Shown: positions 47,791 through 60,269, counted from the first letter of the stretch. The stretch: 64,000 bases of DNA from Eutrigla gurnardus (GCA_963514095.1 OY741283.1:1762818-1826817); one strand, 5' to 3'. A program made the numbers and translations. Notes: generated by a model from the letters alone, not told the origin.

Positions 47791-48517
47791 ATGTTGAATT
47801 GAGCTGAAATTAACCAGAGTTCTTCTGGTTCTTCTGGAGGAGCTCTCGAAATGTTACAGACAAACACGTAGAAGTCGTCAGCATAGCGAACGTGCAAAAC
47901 TTAAAAACAGCCATTAAGGTAGAACGTGCGCGTGAAATCGGACATAAATGTGGAATTTAATACCCGATCCTGCTATTTGAGATGGTTTTTTTTACATTAT
48001 TTTTTATTGAATGTCTTTGTTTTTGGGGTTTTTCACCTCCTGATTAACTGGATTAATCAAAACAAAGCAGTAACTTTCTCCCCAAAAAACGTAAATAGTT
48101 GCATATGGACTTAATTTGCAGGAGACGCGGTTGCAGATAAACCAAAGAAACAGCATCGAGGTGGGGGGGTTGTGCTACAAGTCACCGGTCTCTTCATCAT
48201 TGCACAAACATGTTTTTCACCTCAGGATAAACAATAACTGAATCTCACACGACAACAAGGTGACGCTCCAATGGTTTCACATCCAGCTGGACCAGCAGGC
48301 TCGTCCTCGATGGTTTTATGTTTCTGTGTTTTTAGCACCTCAAGAGGGGGACGATAAATAAGACTGTACTGTTGTTCCTTATTAAACTACTGTATTATAT
48401 TATATATATGTAGACATATACTCTATAAACTCATTTAACACACACACGTACAATGAGATATTATGTAAAATCAGGATTTAGAAAAATAATCTCTGCGTAG
48501 CCGTGAAATGTTTCAGC

Positions 48518-48531
48518 GTTGCTACGGAAAC
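48518..48531. promoter_or_regulatory. RFX X-box-like motif downstream of the rbfox3 stop
   Basis: GTTGCTACGGAAAC is a strong X-box form, located in the AT-rich putative 3' UTR where CpG-bearing motifs are otherwise few. Confidence 0.45.
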
Positions 48532-48855
48532 GAAACTCAAAGCTAATATTATTTTCATTGATATGTAATTGTGATCTTGGAAGAAGAAAAAAAAGAACTG
48601 TTCATTGCACTTTATTTGTTTTCAGCTTTTTTCAAAACTTGTAACATATTTATATTAAAAAAAACATGAAAATCATAAAGCTAGTTATGTTTAGTCGAGA
48701 TGTTAATATAACAATATAGAGCTATGTTGTATATCAAACAAACTGAAAAAAAGAAAGTTAACCCATAATTACACGTGGGTAAACAAATATCGCTGTTCCT
48801 TTTCTATGCTAAGTACGTACGTTTGGGAGTTTTTTTATAGTCTAAGTAAATTGGA

Positions 48856-48882
48856 ATATATATATATATATATATATATATG
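48856..48882. repeat. (AT)n microsatellite
   Basis: Pure AT dinucleotides in the putative 3' UTR. Confidence 0.93.
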
Positions 48883-50179
48883 CATCAGAATGCGTGCGTT
48901 TATGTGCGTGTTTTGGAGAAGTGAATGCTAACATAATTTATTAGAGTTTTACATGAAAGTTTCACGGTCGCCCTCTAATAATATTATTTATAGTAATATA
49001 TATTAAATTTATAAAATATTAAAACGGTATTTTCACTATGTTTATCCAGGATGTGGAGGAGCTGAAAGCAACATAAAACATCAACTTTTCCAGTATAAAT
49101 AATACATTTTGTCACAAAGAATGAATCATACATCGTAAGATGTTTTTCATTTTTATTTAGATTAAAAATTAAATGTTGAGAACAAACTTTTGAGAATAAA
49201 TTAAATTGCTTGCTTCCTACTTTATTCTCATCTTTTCGACTTTATTCTTGAAATTGCAAAGTTGAAATTAAATCTTTGTATTGTCTTTTCATCCCTTAAA
49301 GCCTCGTAACAATCTGTGACATCTTTAATGTTTAAAAAGACAAAATCTGCATATGAATATCGACCTGACTCCAAATGAAAATCATTAGGTGTCATTAAGT
49401 GTTAATTTTAAATACAAATTAACGTGCAAAAAATAAACAAGTTTTAGGTCTTTGAAGTTTTTCCTTGTAAATCGACTCCAACTTTTAATTTGTAATAATG
49501 AATTTAACAATTCATCATTTCTACTCGACTTGTTCTTGAATCCTTTAAAGTTTTTGTAATTTTCTTAGTAAATAAAACCGTAGGTTAAAACATTTGTATA
49601 TCAGCAACCCTCCAATCCCAACATTATTCCCAAATGTAGCAAAAACATCTGGAGTTTGATTGTGTTTCCAATAAAACATACGTCAATAGCGACGTTAACA
49701 AAATAAAAACATTTTTTGTTTTATTAGAGGGAAGAGTTTGAATTTCCATCATGTGGACTTGCTCCTCAGCCTTCACGGGTTCGTCTACTGTTTACAGTAA
49801 AAAAAAAAAGTACTAGCATCGTCTAACTGGTCAAAAGTCGTTAAAACGTGTAAATAATAACGGTCTGAGCCGTTTACTCATTTCAATGTGAATTTATAAA
49901 AACAAAACTTTGATATTTTTCGGTTTTGTTTGCTTTCGTTGTATTCCGTAACCAGCTTAATATGCAACCAGACCTCGATTTGATCCATTTGTTCGTACTT
50001 ATAATCAATAGTGGTGACGAGTTTACATATCGAAAGAAAAATAACCATCATTTATATTTAATAAAAGTATTTAATAAACCCTGATAAGCTGGCAGGTGCA
50101 TTTATTAGTCCGCATAAAAAAGATTTGTATAAAAAGTGAACAAGCAAAAAAGTTACCATACTTTGTAAATACATTTAAA

Positions 50180-50180
<1 letters not shown>

Positions 50181-50238
<58 letters not shown>
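50181..50238. repeat. (TG)n(TA)n(CA)n self-complementary microsatellite
   Basis: GTGTGTGT, then (TA)n, then ACACACAC. The left and right arms are reverse complements and can form a hairpin in DNA or RNA. Confidence 0.95.
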
Positions 50239-50511
50239 TATATCGCAATTCTCTGTTTTCTATGTATTCTATATGAAGTGGTCACATCTCTGTATTTTCA
50301 ATTCAGCTGAACTTGTTTCTTGAATTGTATGTAATTTCTATAATGAGAATATATTGTCTGAAAGGTGCAAAGTAAAGTTTTCCTTTTGGATTTTATTTAC
50401 TAGGTTACCGTATACTATTATGATTTTTTTTCTTCATTCATGAATTATTTATATTTTTGTTGTCGATATGTGACATATATAATTAATCTCTGATTGTTTT
50501 TTGAGTGTCAG

Positions 50512-50517
50512 AATAAA
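50512..50517 (+). terminator. Candidate proximal poly(A) hexamer AATAAA
   Basis: AATAAA is followed by GATGTCTGCCGTCACACGTGGATG and then an 18-20 base T run (about 50564-50583). A further AGTAAA variant is near 50371. Either could end a roughly 4-kb 3' UTR. Confidence 0.35.
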
Positions 50518-50869
50518 AGCAGTTATGATAACGTTATGATGTCTGCCGTCACACGTGGATGTCGTTTTTTTTTTTTTTTTTTTAATGTGTGCACCTTTAG
50601 AAACGTAAACACAACCACAAAAATAGTGGTTGGCATCGATAAGATCATTGCAACTCTGCATGTCGCCATATGTCGATTTTAAGAAGTCACAACATTCCTC
50701 GTGGATAAAGTCACTATTGTAGCTTCTTGTCGTCTGATGCCATATTTGACGCTACAAGCAACAAATCTGGCTAGCTACGTCATCTACGAAGTGTCACTAC
50801 TCGTTAGCTACTGAAATTACTTTTACACCTTAGCTGTAAAGTTGAACCTTGAATTACGAAGCTAACATT

Positions 50870-51095
50870 GTTAGAACACCAGAAATCCACATGATCCAGA
50901 TCCAGTAAGGTTGCTGCTCGGGGTTTATCAGATCCACCCGTCGCTCCTCCACAGTCCAAATATGGTCACTTCTTTCTACTGGTTGCAAGAAAAATACCAA
51001 GATGGCTAAAACTTGAGGCTTCAAAACCGTAGTCCACAAACCAACCAAGTGGCGTCGCCATGACGACGCCCACTTCTTATATACAGACTATGATC
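50870..51095 (-). mobile_element. Dispersed teleost repeat, 5' half, antisense
   Basis: Read on the minus strand it starts ATAGTCTGTATATAAGAAGT, continues through GTTTGTGGACTACGG and GAAGCCTCAAGTTTTAGCC, and reaches the TTGCAACCAGTAGAAAGAAG block. This is the 5' half of the family seen at 1.4-2.0 kb. Its minus-strand reading of about 64 codons is a by-product of the repeat, not a gene. Confidence 0.7.
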
Positions 51096-54000
51096 GTGAA
51101 CATCGAATTCACTCAAAGAAACATTTTGTTATGACGCTGAATAACAAACAGAATTCAGACGAACGTGAACACGAAGTCGAACAGGAAGTGGAAACAAAAG
51201 TAAAGTAAAGTTGCAACTAAATTCCGCTCGTCACCGTTTTTCTTGCTACTTTAAATCCTTAAAAGCGTTGGCTCGAAGTAGACAAATTCGTGTTTACGTA
51301 AATACCGAGCCTTTTAATTGGCTGCCAGATTTAATTGCTAAAGATAGACTTTGACTGTAATACGTGTCCCCCCTTCCCCCCCGACTCCTTTACGTCCGCG
51401 GTGTGATTAATATATTTGTCTCCACGGCTCCTCCGGGTTCCAGGCTGCATGTCAGCCAGGAACTATATGCGGCACCATTGTGCATCCCTCCCCGCCGAGC
51501 TGCCAGGCTGCATGTGGATATATTTCGGTACGCCGGTCCCCAGCGAGTGCTCGGTAAACCAGAGGTATCTATATGGAGGGGAGGCCGATTCCTCCCTGAG
51601 ATACAAGGGGGGGAGGCGGGGGAAGGCGGACACTGATCGAGCACGGCACTTGTTTGTCTCTCTAGATCGGGGGGGAGGATCGCTACGAATTAGAGGACTC
51701 GCCTTGCCCCCCTTTTTCCAAACTGCCAGATCTTTAGTCTCCAGATCTTTCGTAAGGCCTCTTCTTTTTATGCCACATTCACAAGATCGGAATGAGAAGC
51801 AAATGTCGTGTTTCTGCTTCTCCCAACTTTTTTGGTGGTTTTTAAAAGTTGACTTTCACTTTTACATTGTGAACTTTTCCTCCTCGGGTGTGTTGTTGTT
51901 TATTTGTACTTATTTGTCTTTAAAGAACTGTTTCTTAGCCGATATACTCTGTGACAACATCCTCCATATTTTGAATGAGACTTTTTGTCTTTTATTCTGC
52001 ATATTTACCCGTCTCCCTTCCTTGTTTCCAGTAAAATACAAAAGGGAAGAGCTGTACTCAGTATTGATGGACATCACAGATGAAAACAACGAAGGGAGGA
52101 GAACTAGCTTTAAAGAAAACAACACAAGAAGAAGAAGGAGACGAGGAGGAGGAGTCCCTCTACTGAGGCTGGCGAGGGAAGACGGGAGGCGTAAAGTGGC
52201 GCCGCGGCGGCGTAAAAAAAAAAACCAGCCACAAACTTGACAGGACGGGAGTGAGCCGGTTTCCACCAGGGACCACCTTTTTTTGCCGGGGTAGAAAAGA
52301 CAAGAGAGAGAGTGAGAGAGAGAATGGAAAAAAGCGTCCCGTTATTATAAAACATTTTATTTTTCTATACTTTTGTGATTTACAATGGTAAACAAAACAA
52401 AAAAAGTGTGTATATAAAGCGGTATATATGTACAAAAAAAACTGTTTTTATGTTTTTTGGTAAGGGAGATGAACAGTTTGGCCCTTGATGCTGATTCTTG
52501 GTATGCAGGAAGGAGGAGGGGGAGGAGCTACCCCCTCCCCCCTCCCCTCTCCCCCTCCTCTCTGTCGGCAAGGAAACAGGAAACAGGAAGAGCTCGGCAT
52601 CCAGGCGGACGCACTTTCTACACTGTACTTCCTGCAGGGGTGGGGGGGTGGAGTCAGAAAAAGGTCCGCCTCCCGGTCTCTCTGCTCCGCCTTCTTCTGT
52701 CCAGAAACCTCCCTGACCTCCTTCCTTCCTTCCCTCCTTCCCTAAATCTTTTTTTCCCGCCGGTGACGTTGCTCCTTCCTCCTCCAGTTTTTCCGCGGGT
52801 GTCACCGGCCGGCAAAGCGCCTACTGTTAGCAGCGTCCTCCATAGTGGTGGATACTGTCGTGATGTCACTTTTTTCTCCTGGCAGCACCATTGGGCATCC
52901 CCGAACCGCCCCCGCTTTCCTCCAATGGGCAGCGTTTACAGCATTGGGGGGGAGGGACGTTGAGACGGTGTGAAAGCCTCCTGAGCAGAGCGAACTGACT
53001 TGAGGACTAGTTAAGAGGAGAAATTGGCGCAGAAAGTCGCCGACTTTTACTCAAACCCTGCCAGACGCCGAAAAAGCCCCACGATTTTTTTTTTGTGTCG
53101 CTCCGTAAAAACCCCACTGGACGAACTATCGGACGATCGATTTAAAGGTGCGTACGCCGACCCAAGGATGCACGTTTTTCCACCTCGACGAGAATAACCC
53201 CATCAACGTACCATGTAACAAAAATTGAATTATAATCGAATAATCCCATCGAACTACATCAGCAGGTGCATAACCAAAACACAAGCCTGAGGCGTATAGA
53301 CGTATGTCGCTAGATAAAGAACATTATAGAACTACAGTAGTGGCCCGTCCGACGGTAACGAGGGCTCAAATATTTGTCAAATTTTCTTTGTCAATGTATT
53401 CTGAGAATATTTATTTGTGTGTTTTTATTTATTTATTTCATTTCATTTGTTTTGCAGCACTGAAAACTTTTTAAAGAGGGGAGAAAAAAGAATTGATTTT
53501 TGGGGGACGGAAGCAGCGAAAAACCTTAAACTTCTTTCTTTATATGAGAAGAGTCACTGTAAACGTGTTTTTAAACGAGAATGTCGGTTCAGTTCTTTGA
53601 ATGTACATTAATGTCTAGGGTGTCCAATAAGTATGTATTCTTTCTCCTGTATATAAATATATATACATATCTATTATATGGGCTGTGGTGATGTCAGGGA
53701 GTAGAGGGGGGGGGGGGGATGGGTGGGGCTGGAATAAAAGCCCCTGCCCCCCCTCCCCCCTGAACATAGATATCAGACCCCCCCCCCCACCCCAACTAAA
53801 TATGTCCCTGATATTTACTGTAACATGTGATCATGTGTTATATGATTGAAAGTGTGATGGTGATAGTGTGAACTGATCCCCCCTCCCCCTCCGAATACCC
53901 CCCCCCCACCCACCCACACAGATTTACACACATCTTTTTCCCACCGTCAAATTAAGAAAACAAAAAAACAATCCTATTTTCCCGACAGAAAATCTCAGCC

Positions 54001-55950
54001 CTTCATCGGAGCCGGGAAGCTAATTAGTGCAAAAAAAGTGTTGTGGGTGTCAGATATATAAATATATATATATATATATTAAAAAAAAGTTTATGAATAT
54101 TGATTTTTTTTTCTTACTCGAACCAAAGTATAATTTGAAGGCACGCCGGTCTCTTTGATCAGGAGACGATGGCAGCGGAAGCCCCGGATGCAGTATTGAC
54201 GTGACCCAGATTTCATTGGCTCATCAGAGCTCGCTCTTCTGCTAATACACCCCCCTCCCCCTCCCCCTCCCAGCTTCCTGCCTCGGTTTTTATGAACTGC
54301 TGGTCTCGTGCTGACCCTGGTGGGCGCTTTTATTGCATATTGGAAAATAACCTGCTGGCCCCTGAAAAAAGTAACTTTTATTTTTTTTTATGACATCAGA
54401 GGCGAGCAGGTTTTTCGGGTGAAGCACAACTTTGTCTGAGAGTTCAGGGTTACACTACTTAGTACTTCGTAGTGGGTTTTATTGTGTTGATTGTTTCTGA
54501 GAAAAAAAGGGTGACGCTAGGTTCAAGCTCCTTGTACTTCCTGTACAAAACAACTAAAGTGTGTACTGTTAAATATCCTGTACAGTAACGAAGCTCACAC
54601 TTTCTTGAATTAACTTATCATCTTATTTCAGGTTTGAGAAAAAAAAAAAAAAAAAAACCTTCTTGTTCTGATTCAGGGCTCCTAACCCAACGCTGACCTC
54701 CGTTCCATCAGCTTCCTCATCGATTACAGAGTATCTACATCATGGCGACTAACTGTTGTGAAGTAATCGGGGTAAAAAAAAAATCGGTCATTTATCGTTA
54801 TCTCCCCACGCAGCGATCACGCAGACGATTTTTTAAATATGTTTATTTTATATAACATTGTAGGTTTGTTTCGCATGACAGGTTGGCGTTTTATTTTGAC
54901 GGGTAACTTCCTGGGAGGCAAATTAAAGCTTAACGGCAGAGATAAAGAACCACCTTCTTCGATTTTTAACTTCAAGGTTTGGTCACATGATCTGATTTTG
55001 TCCAATGAATGATCTATGCACTTCACCACAACGAAAACGGATATGATGTCACACGTGAAGACGCTTATCTACCGATGAAATCTTAGGGGGCGTGGCCGGC
55101 ACTAATCTATATTTTTATTTGTCAACAAATCCTACGAAAAAAAAACTACAGCGGTTTCACAACCACAACTCCCATGAGGCTTTGCTGGTGCTTCTCATGG
55201 TAACTGTAGTTAAATACAATGATCTGTTAAAAACGGGAATATTTTATTGCCTTTCGAGTTTTCCGTTGTCCATATGAACAATATTTACCCGAGGAATATA
55301 AAAATGGAATATTTAGTCGTAGCATCCGTAGCCGTGTGTGTTTTTAATTATTTACTTAAACTGTGGTTGTTTGTCTCTGCTGGCTGAGTTTATTTCTGCG
55401 TCCTGCCTTACACTAACAAAACAAAAAAATGTTAGTCCGTCTAAAAAGCTCAAACCTGCACCTCAGCTTGGGGGGAAGGGGGCGGGGTTTCCAAGCGACC
55501 CTCCCTCCCTCACTTCCTTCCTTCAGATGCCTTCAGTTTAATGACCTGGTCCTGATCTTCCTGAGCACAACTGCTTGAGCTGTGACACTAGCAGGATGTC
55601 TCCCCCCCTCCCCTCCCTCACCCCATCGAGAGTGCCCCCCCACTCCCCCCTGACCCCAACAGACCCCCCCCCCCCCCCTCCCGCGACCCCCTCCTCCCAC
55701 CATACCTAGCTTTCTAGTATGTGAGTCGACTGGCCCCCCTTTTGTATTCCTGGTGTTCTGTACATAATAAACCTCACCCCCTCCTTACCCCCTCCTCCCC
55801 CAGCTCTCCTTTCTGGGGAGGGAGGGGGGGAGAAAATCTACATCCTCTGACTCCCTGAAAATCTTGTATTTTGTTCTAATAATGACAAAATTTATTTATA
55901 AGGATTTTTTTAAATCTATCTCTTTCTCCTTTTTGTAAATGTTCCAGTTA

Positions 55951-55956
55951 AATAAA
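55951..55956 (+). terminator. Candidate poly(A) hexamer AATAAA
   Basis: The context is CCAGTTAAATAAAGTTTT after a T-rich stretch, with a TGTAAATGTT just upstream. It reads like an mRNA tail, but the downstream GU element is weaker than at 56208. Confidence 0.35.
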
Positions 55957-56207
55957 GTTTTAAAATGTTAAAAAATTAAATGGATATATTGAAAGGTAAA
56001 AAAAAAAGTGTCTCTAGAAGCCCCTCCCCCTCCCTCCCTTTCCTCTGGCTCTGTACTCTGAATTTGTGTTTTTGTTTTTTCTCTTTCTGTATGCTTCTCT
56101 TTATGTGCTTCAGATGAAGAGTTCTATTTATTATGACATTAACGTTATTATAATTATGACTAATTATTAATATTATCATCATCCTCATCATCCTCATTAT
56201 TATCATT

Positions 56208-56255
56208 AATAAACTTGTCTACTTCAGCCGTGTCTCCGTGTTGTGGTTGTGAGCG
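56208..56255 (+). terminator. Candidate distal poly(A) signal with GT-rich downstream element
   Basis: AATAAA lies at 56208-56213, followed after a short spacer by GTGTCTCCGTGTTGTGGTTG. Hexamer plus GU-rich element at this spacing is the usual vertebrate cleavage and polyadenylation signal. It would end a transcript on the plus strand, most simply a long form of rbfox3. Confidence 0.45.
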
Positions 56256-56937
56256 ATGACTTCTGGTGTTGAGACCAAATCCCACGACACGATGGAGGGG
56301 GGGGGGGCGGGGCTCCACACCCATTTGTCTTATACCGACCCCCCCCCCCCCGGGTTTACAAGATGGAGAGCGCCTGTCTGTTGCTGAGGCCATTTACCCA
56401 ACCAGAGACAAATCCAGACTTTTTTTTTTGCGGGAGGTAAAAATATAGACACGACCTCTTCAGGGGACGCACAAAAAAACTACACAAATGTAAATACTTG
56501 AAAAGATCAGAGCCGCTCCATCACTGTCGACTTTGTTTAATCCTTTGAGCCTCTGCAAACAATCATCAACCCCCCCCCCCCCCCCCCCCCCCCAAAAAGA
56601 AACAAGAAACATTGAGAAAACAGTGTTTTTGTGTTGCTACCATCACATGTTTAAGATCCCAAATCCATTTAAGTGAAGTTTGGTTTTGATCGAGTGATCA
56701 GAGGATCAATACCTTTTTAGAGAGCCGGTTTATGAAAGGAACACATCTCATGTGGCGTTCAGGGGCCGTACAAAAGTGCTGCGTTTGGAGGCTTGTACTG
56801 ATGACATTATGATGATAATATACTCAAACCTTTTCTGACACAATTACATTTTCATGGCTGACTAAGCTCTGACTTTATTGTGGAATAATTAACTGTTTTG
56901 TTTTTTATGATATTTATGGCATACTATATGACAAAAA

Positions 56938-57360
56938 TATGACATTACATTGTTTCCCTCAAAATACTATACAATTACTTTTTCAAAATATGTATTTTTT
57001 TCAAATTCATTGGGCGAAGGCAGGGTTCACCGTGGCCAGTTTTCCACTCCATCCAGGGCCCACAGGGAACCCACGCTTCCACAGGAATCGAACCCAGGAC
57101 CCTCTGGCCGTGAGGCAACAGTGCTACCCACTACAGGGTTAGGGTTAGGGCCCCTCAAAATACTATACTATTACCTTCTCATTATTTTTTTTTTTTTTCA
57201 AAAAACTATACTATGACTTTAAAAAAAAAAAAAAAAAAAAAAAATGACTTTTTTATTATTTTCTTTTCAAAATTACATTTTCATTACTTTTTTTCAAAAT
57301 ACGACTTTTTCATGATTTTTTTTTTTTTTCCCAAAATACTATACTATGACTTTTTTCTGT
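56938..57360. repeat. Degenerate CAAAATACTATACTATGACTTTTT repeats around the SINE
   Basis: The motif AAAATACTATAC recurs at about 56960, 57156 and 57335 with T/A runs between, and related TATTATACTATGATTTTTT units return at 57950-58090. A GGGTTAGGGTTAGGG string occurs at 57137-57150. Confidence 0.6.
57010..57136 (-). mobile_element. tRNA-derived SINE-like element with pol III A and B boxes
   Basis: On the minus strand, GTAGTGGGTAGCACTGTTGC CTCACGG gives an A-box-like start (57111-57134), and GGGTTCGATTCC (57084-57095) is an exact B box. The order and spacing are those of a tRNA head. It is flanked on both sides by CCCTCAAAATACTATAC, so it sits inside a tandem repeat or between target duplications. 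Confidence 0.65.
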
Positions 57361-57554
57361 GTTAAATAAACGTATGTGGTCTTTTTTTTAGCCTATAAGT
57401 CGGTCAGCTTCTCTGGATGGTGCAATAGTTTCAGGTGTTTTACTTTGGGCAACATGATGTGCTGAATACATTTAAACTAAAAACAATATAGTAGATCATA
57501 TCTTTGTTGCTGTAAGGCGTCGGCCGGCAGATTATTCAAATAAATGCTGCATGT

Positions 57555-57955
57555 TGAAAAATCCACCTGGATAGTACTTCTCACTAGACTTGACTTATGA
57601 GTTTTCATGCCTTACATCAGTATGACATGTTCTTAAACTTTTCCTCCATGCAAGTTAAAACTAATATCTGTACTTTCTACTCCTCACATTTAAAAACAGA
57701 CTCCTTACTTTAGTTTTCATGCATCTGAGGGGAATTATAGATTTTTTTTCTTCATTAATATGACCTGAGATTCAGTTAGCCTTGTTAAAAAAACAGTCAG
57801 TAGAAATGTACTTCATATAGATACTTTATACTTTGAGGACATTTCAGAGCCTGTTCTTTTTAACTTTTACTTGAGTAAAGTACTTCTACTTTTACCAGAA
57901 CTATCTGTACTTCCCCTTGAGTGTAGATTGGCTCTACTTTTAACACCTCTGCATA
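57555..57955. mobile_element. Non-autonomous teleost element ('TTTTACTTGAGTAAAGTACTTC' type)
   Basis: CTTTTACTTGAGTAAAGTAC and the closing TCTACTTTTAACACCTCTGC are typical ends of a widespread fish MITE-like family. A further fragment lies near 29080-29145 (AAAAGTACCACGATGTAAAA). Confidence 0.5.
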
Positions 57956-58473
57956 CTATATTATGATTTATTTTCAAGAAAAGACAGTATTACTTTTATT
58001 GCTTTAACATATTATACTATGATTTTTTTCAATATTATATTATGATTTTTTACGTATTATACTATGATTTTTTACATATTATACTATACAGATTTTCTTT
58101 GCGTTCTACACTAGGATTTGTTTCTATTCCTTTTTCTTTTTAAAGACTCCAACTGTGACAGAAACGGGACACACGTAAATTCCACAAATCAAAGTGATTT
58201 TTTAACCAGAAGTTCAGTCGAAATGAGTCAAAGCCGCCGGATGAAGATGAGCTGCGTGTTGTTGAGAAGTGAAGAGAAAGAAAATCATCTAAAAGAAAAA
58301 AAAGAAGCCACGACACAATGAGAGGGGGGGGGGTGTTCCCCAGGACTAATACAGGTTCCTGGGTTCCCAGTAGGCTCTAGACCAGCTCCCCTGGTGAGGA
58401 ACCACAGACTGGATTTCCAGCACCCCTACCAACACTGTTTAAACTGTACTGACTGCATGTAATGTTCCGTCCT

Positions 58474-58490
58474 CCCCACTAGGGGGCCCC
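58474..58490 (+). promoter_or_regulatory. CTCF-like motif (plus orientation)
   Basis: CCCCACTAGGGGGCCCC fits the CTCF core CCASYAGRGGGC well. A weaker plus-oriented CCACAAGAGGGAG is at 60019-60035. Confidence 0.4.
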
Positions 58491-59489
58491 ATCTGTCTGT
58501 AAGTCGTCCAGTCAGCAGGTTTTCCAGCTCGGACCGTCTTTGCCTGTTTCATTCACACGTGTAACGGTTGATTTAGGTCAGATGGGGATTCTGAAATATG
58601 ATAAAAGCATCTGTGCCCCCCCCCCCCCCGACCACGATGACCGTAATCACACAATTATGAAGCGATGACACACTTTGGCTTTATGGGGAAAGGTGCTTCA
58701 CTGAAACGGCCCACGTAAAAACCCCATCTGTACAAATGGGCCCTTGGATCAGAGCCAGAGAGGGGGGGGGCTGAAGGACCCGATATATCAAGTCACAGCA
58801 CATCTAGCAGAGGGGGGAGGGGGGGTTAACGGAACGGCAGGTTTGTTGGTGTCAGAGAAAAACATAATTCATATGTTTGTAGGTGGAATTCCTACTGTAC
58901 ACTACTGTTTCACTGATACTGAAAACATTAGGTTTGGTCTTAAAAAAGTATTTTTCCTTTTGTTGTTGTATTTGCCGTTTCTGTGCGTACATTGACTTTG
59001 AATCCTGGCAGCGGCGCTGACAACACCCTCCCACAGCTATAAACACGCACACAGTGAGAGAGAGAGACAGAGACAGCGAAACGTGAATAGTTACGTTAAC
59101 AGCCGGGACCCGAGTGGTCATCTTCCCCTGCAGGTGTCAACGGTGCGTCCGTAGTTTTATCCAACACGCCCGCCACCGCCATCTGTTGTTCCGTCCGACG
59201 ACGTTTAAAAACAAATGTATCCATGATCAATTTTGACCAGCTTACTAACGTTAACTTAACGTGAGTGACTATAAGCCGCTAACGTGAACTGCTAGAGCCA
59301 GGTAGCTTACAAACTAGTAGCCTGCTGTCTCTGTGTCGAGCATACACTAAAAGCGGGCTCACATGTTAATGAACCCAGATCAGTGACAGTTGTCATCGCA
59401 GCTGCCTGAATGCCGTTACGACGTGACGTGGTGCTGTTGAACTCCGCACTTTTCTTGGTTATTTTGTTGTTGTTTTTTTCTTGGTGGTT

Positions 59490-59575
59490 TTATGGTAGGG
59501 CTAACGGTAGGGCTGACACAATTCTTGATGGGGCTATAGCCCAACCAAGCCCCTCCCGGGCGCCGCCACTGATCA
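59490..59575 (-). mobile_element. hAT-like element end (relic)
   Basis: On the minus strand CAGTGGCGGCGCCCGGGAGG GGCTTGGTTGGGCTATAGCC resembles the terminal part of a fish hAT-type element. The partner end was not found. Confidence 0.4.
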
Positions 59576-60269
59576 CAACCAAGTGCAGAGCTAAACTTAA
59601 TCATTACTTTCATGATAATTTGTCATTTTTATTACTCAAGTGACTGATTATGAGAGAATGAGAATAAATATATTACAGAGCCATTTTGCATCCCTATTCG
59701 ATCCCTGAATGAATCCCTTTTTAATCGGTTTAATCTATTTATCCAGTTAATGTTACACCTGCAGATCCAGTCGTTATATAAAGTCCTGGAAAAATGAGAT
59801 GGAATAAATAACTCTGGAACTTTCCCATCATGCCTTTGGTCAGAGTCATAACAGGTGATTATGTTTTTTAATAAAAAATGTTTTAACTTGAACTCACTGC
59901 AAAGTAAACGCTGCTTATGAATCAAGTAGCAGTGTGTGTGTTCAGGGCTCATTTCTTATTCTGGCAACATTTAGCTCTTTCACAACTCATTGTGATTCAG
60001 GCTGCAGTTACACCATCCCGCCACAAGAGGGAGACAAACGCCTAAAATCTGAGCTAATCTGGAGGCACAAATAATCTCACAGGTTGTGTTAAACCAGATG
60101 TTAGACTGGTAAATAATAAAAAAAGGCATGAAAAAAAGCAGATTAGATATATGTTATTATATGATACTATAAAATATAAATAATTTATTTATTTTTTATT
60201 TATTTTATTCTTCATAAAAACAAATAAATAAATAAAAAAGCAAGTTTTTCTATCACTTTGATGAATCCA

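Larger units (their letters stand above)
46516..56240 (+). other. rbfox3: Putative long rbfox3 3' UTR / downstream region
   Basis: No coding exon is recognised in this stretch. It begins with A-rich (CAAA)n sequence after the stop codon and is mostly AT-rich. Poly(A) hexamers AATAAA on the plus strand that could serve include 49680-49685, 50512-50517, 53733-53738, 55766-55771, 55951-55956 and 56208-56213. The last has a GT-rich element 16-42 nt downstream, the classic arrangement. The region also holds a 38/41-bp tandem array, an antisense dispersed-repeat fragment near 51 kb, and C/T-rich low-complexity DNA at 52.5-52.8 and 55.6-55.8 kb. A shorter UTR ending near 50.4-50.5 kb is equally possible. 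Extent is inferred; RNA evidence would decide. Confidence 0.35.

Noticed and set aside
51416..52240. Longest non-repeat frame (about 263 codons from ATG near 51449)
   Set aside because: It has no recognisable domain, erratic composition and a basic tail from GA-rich DNA. It is likely chance, though worth a database search.
52457..52963. 168-codon plus-strand frame
   Set aside because: It is Pro/Ser/Leu-rich translation of C/T-rich low-complexity DNA.
57137..57150. Interstitial telomere repeat
   Set aside because: GGGTTA is present only about two and a half times, too short to call.
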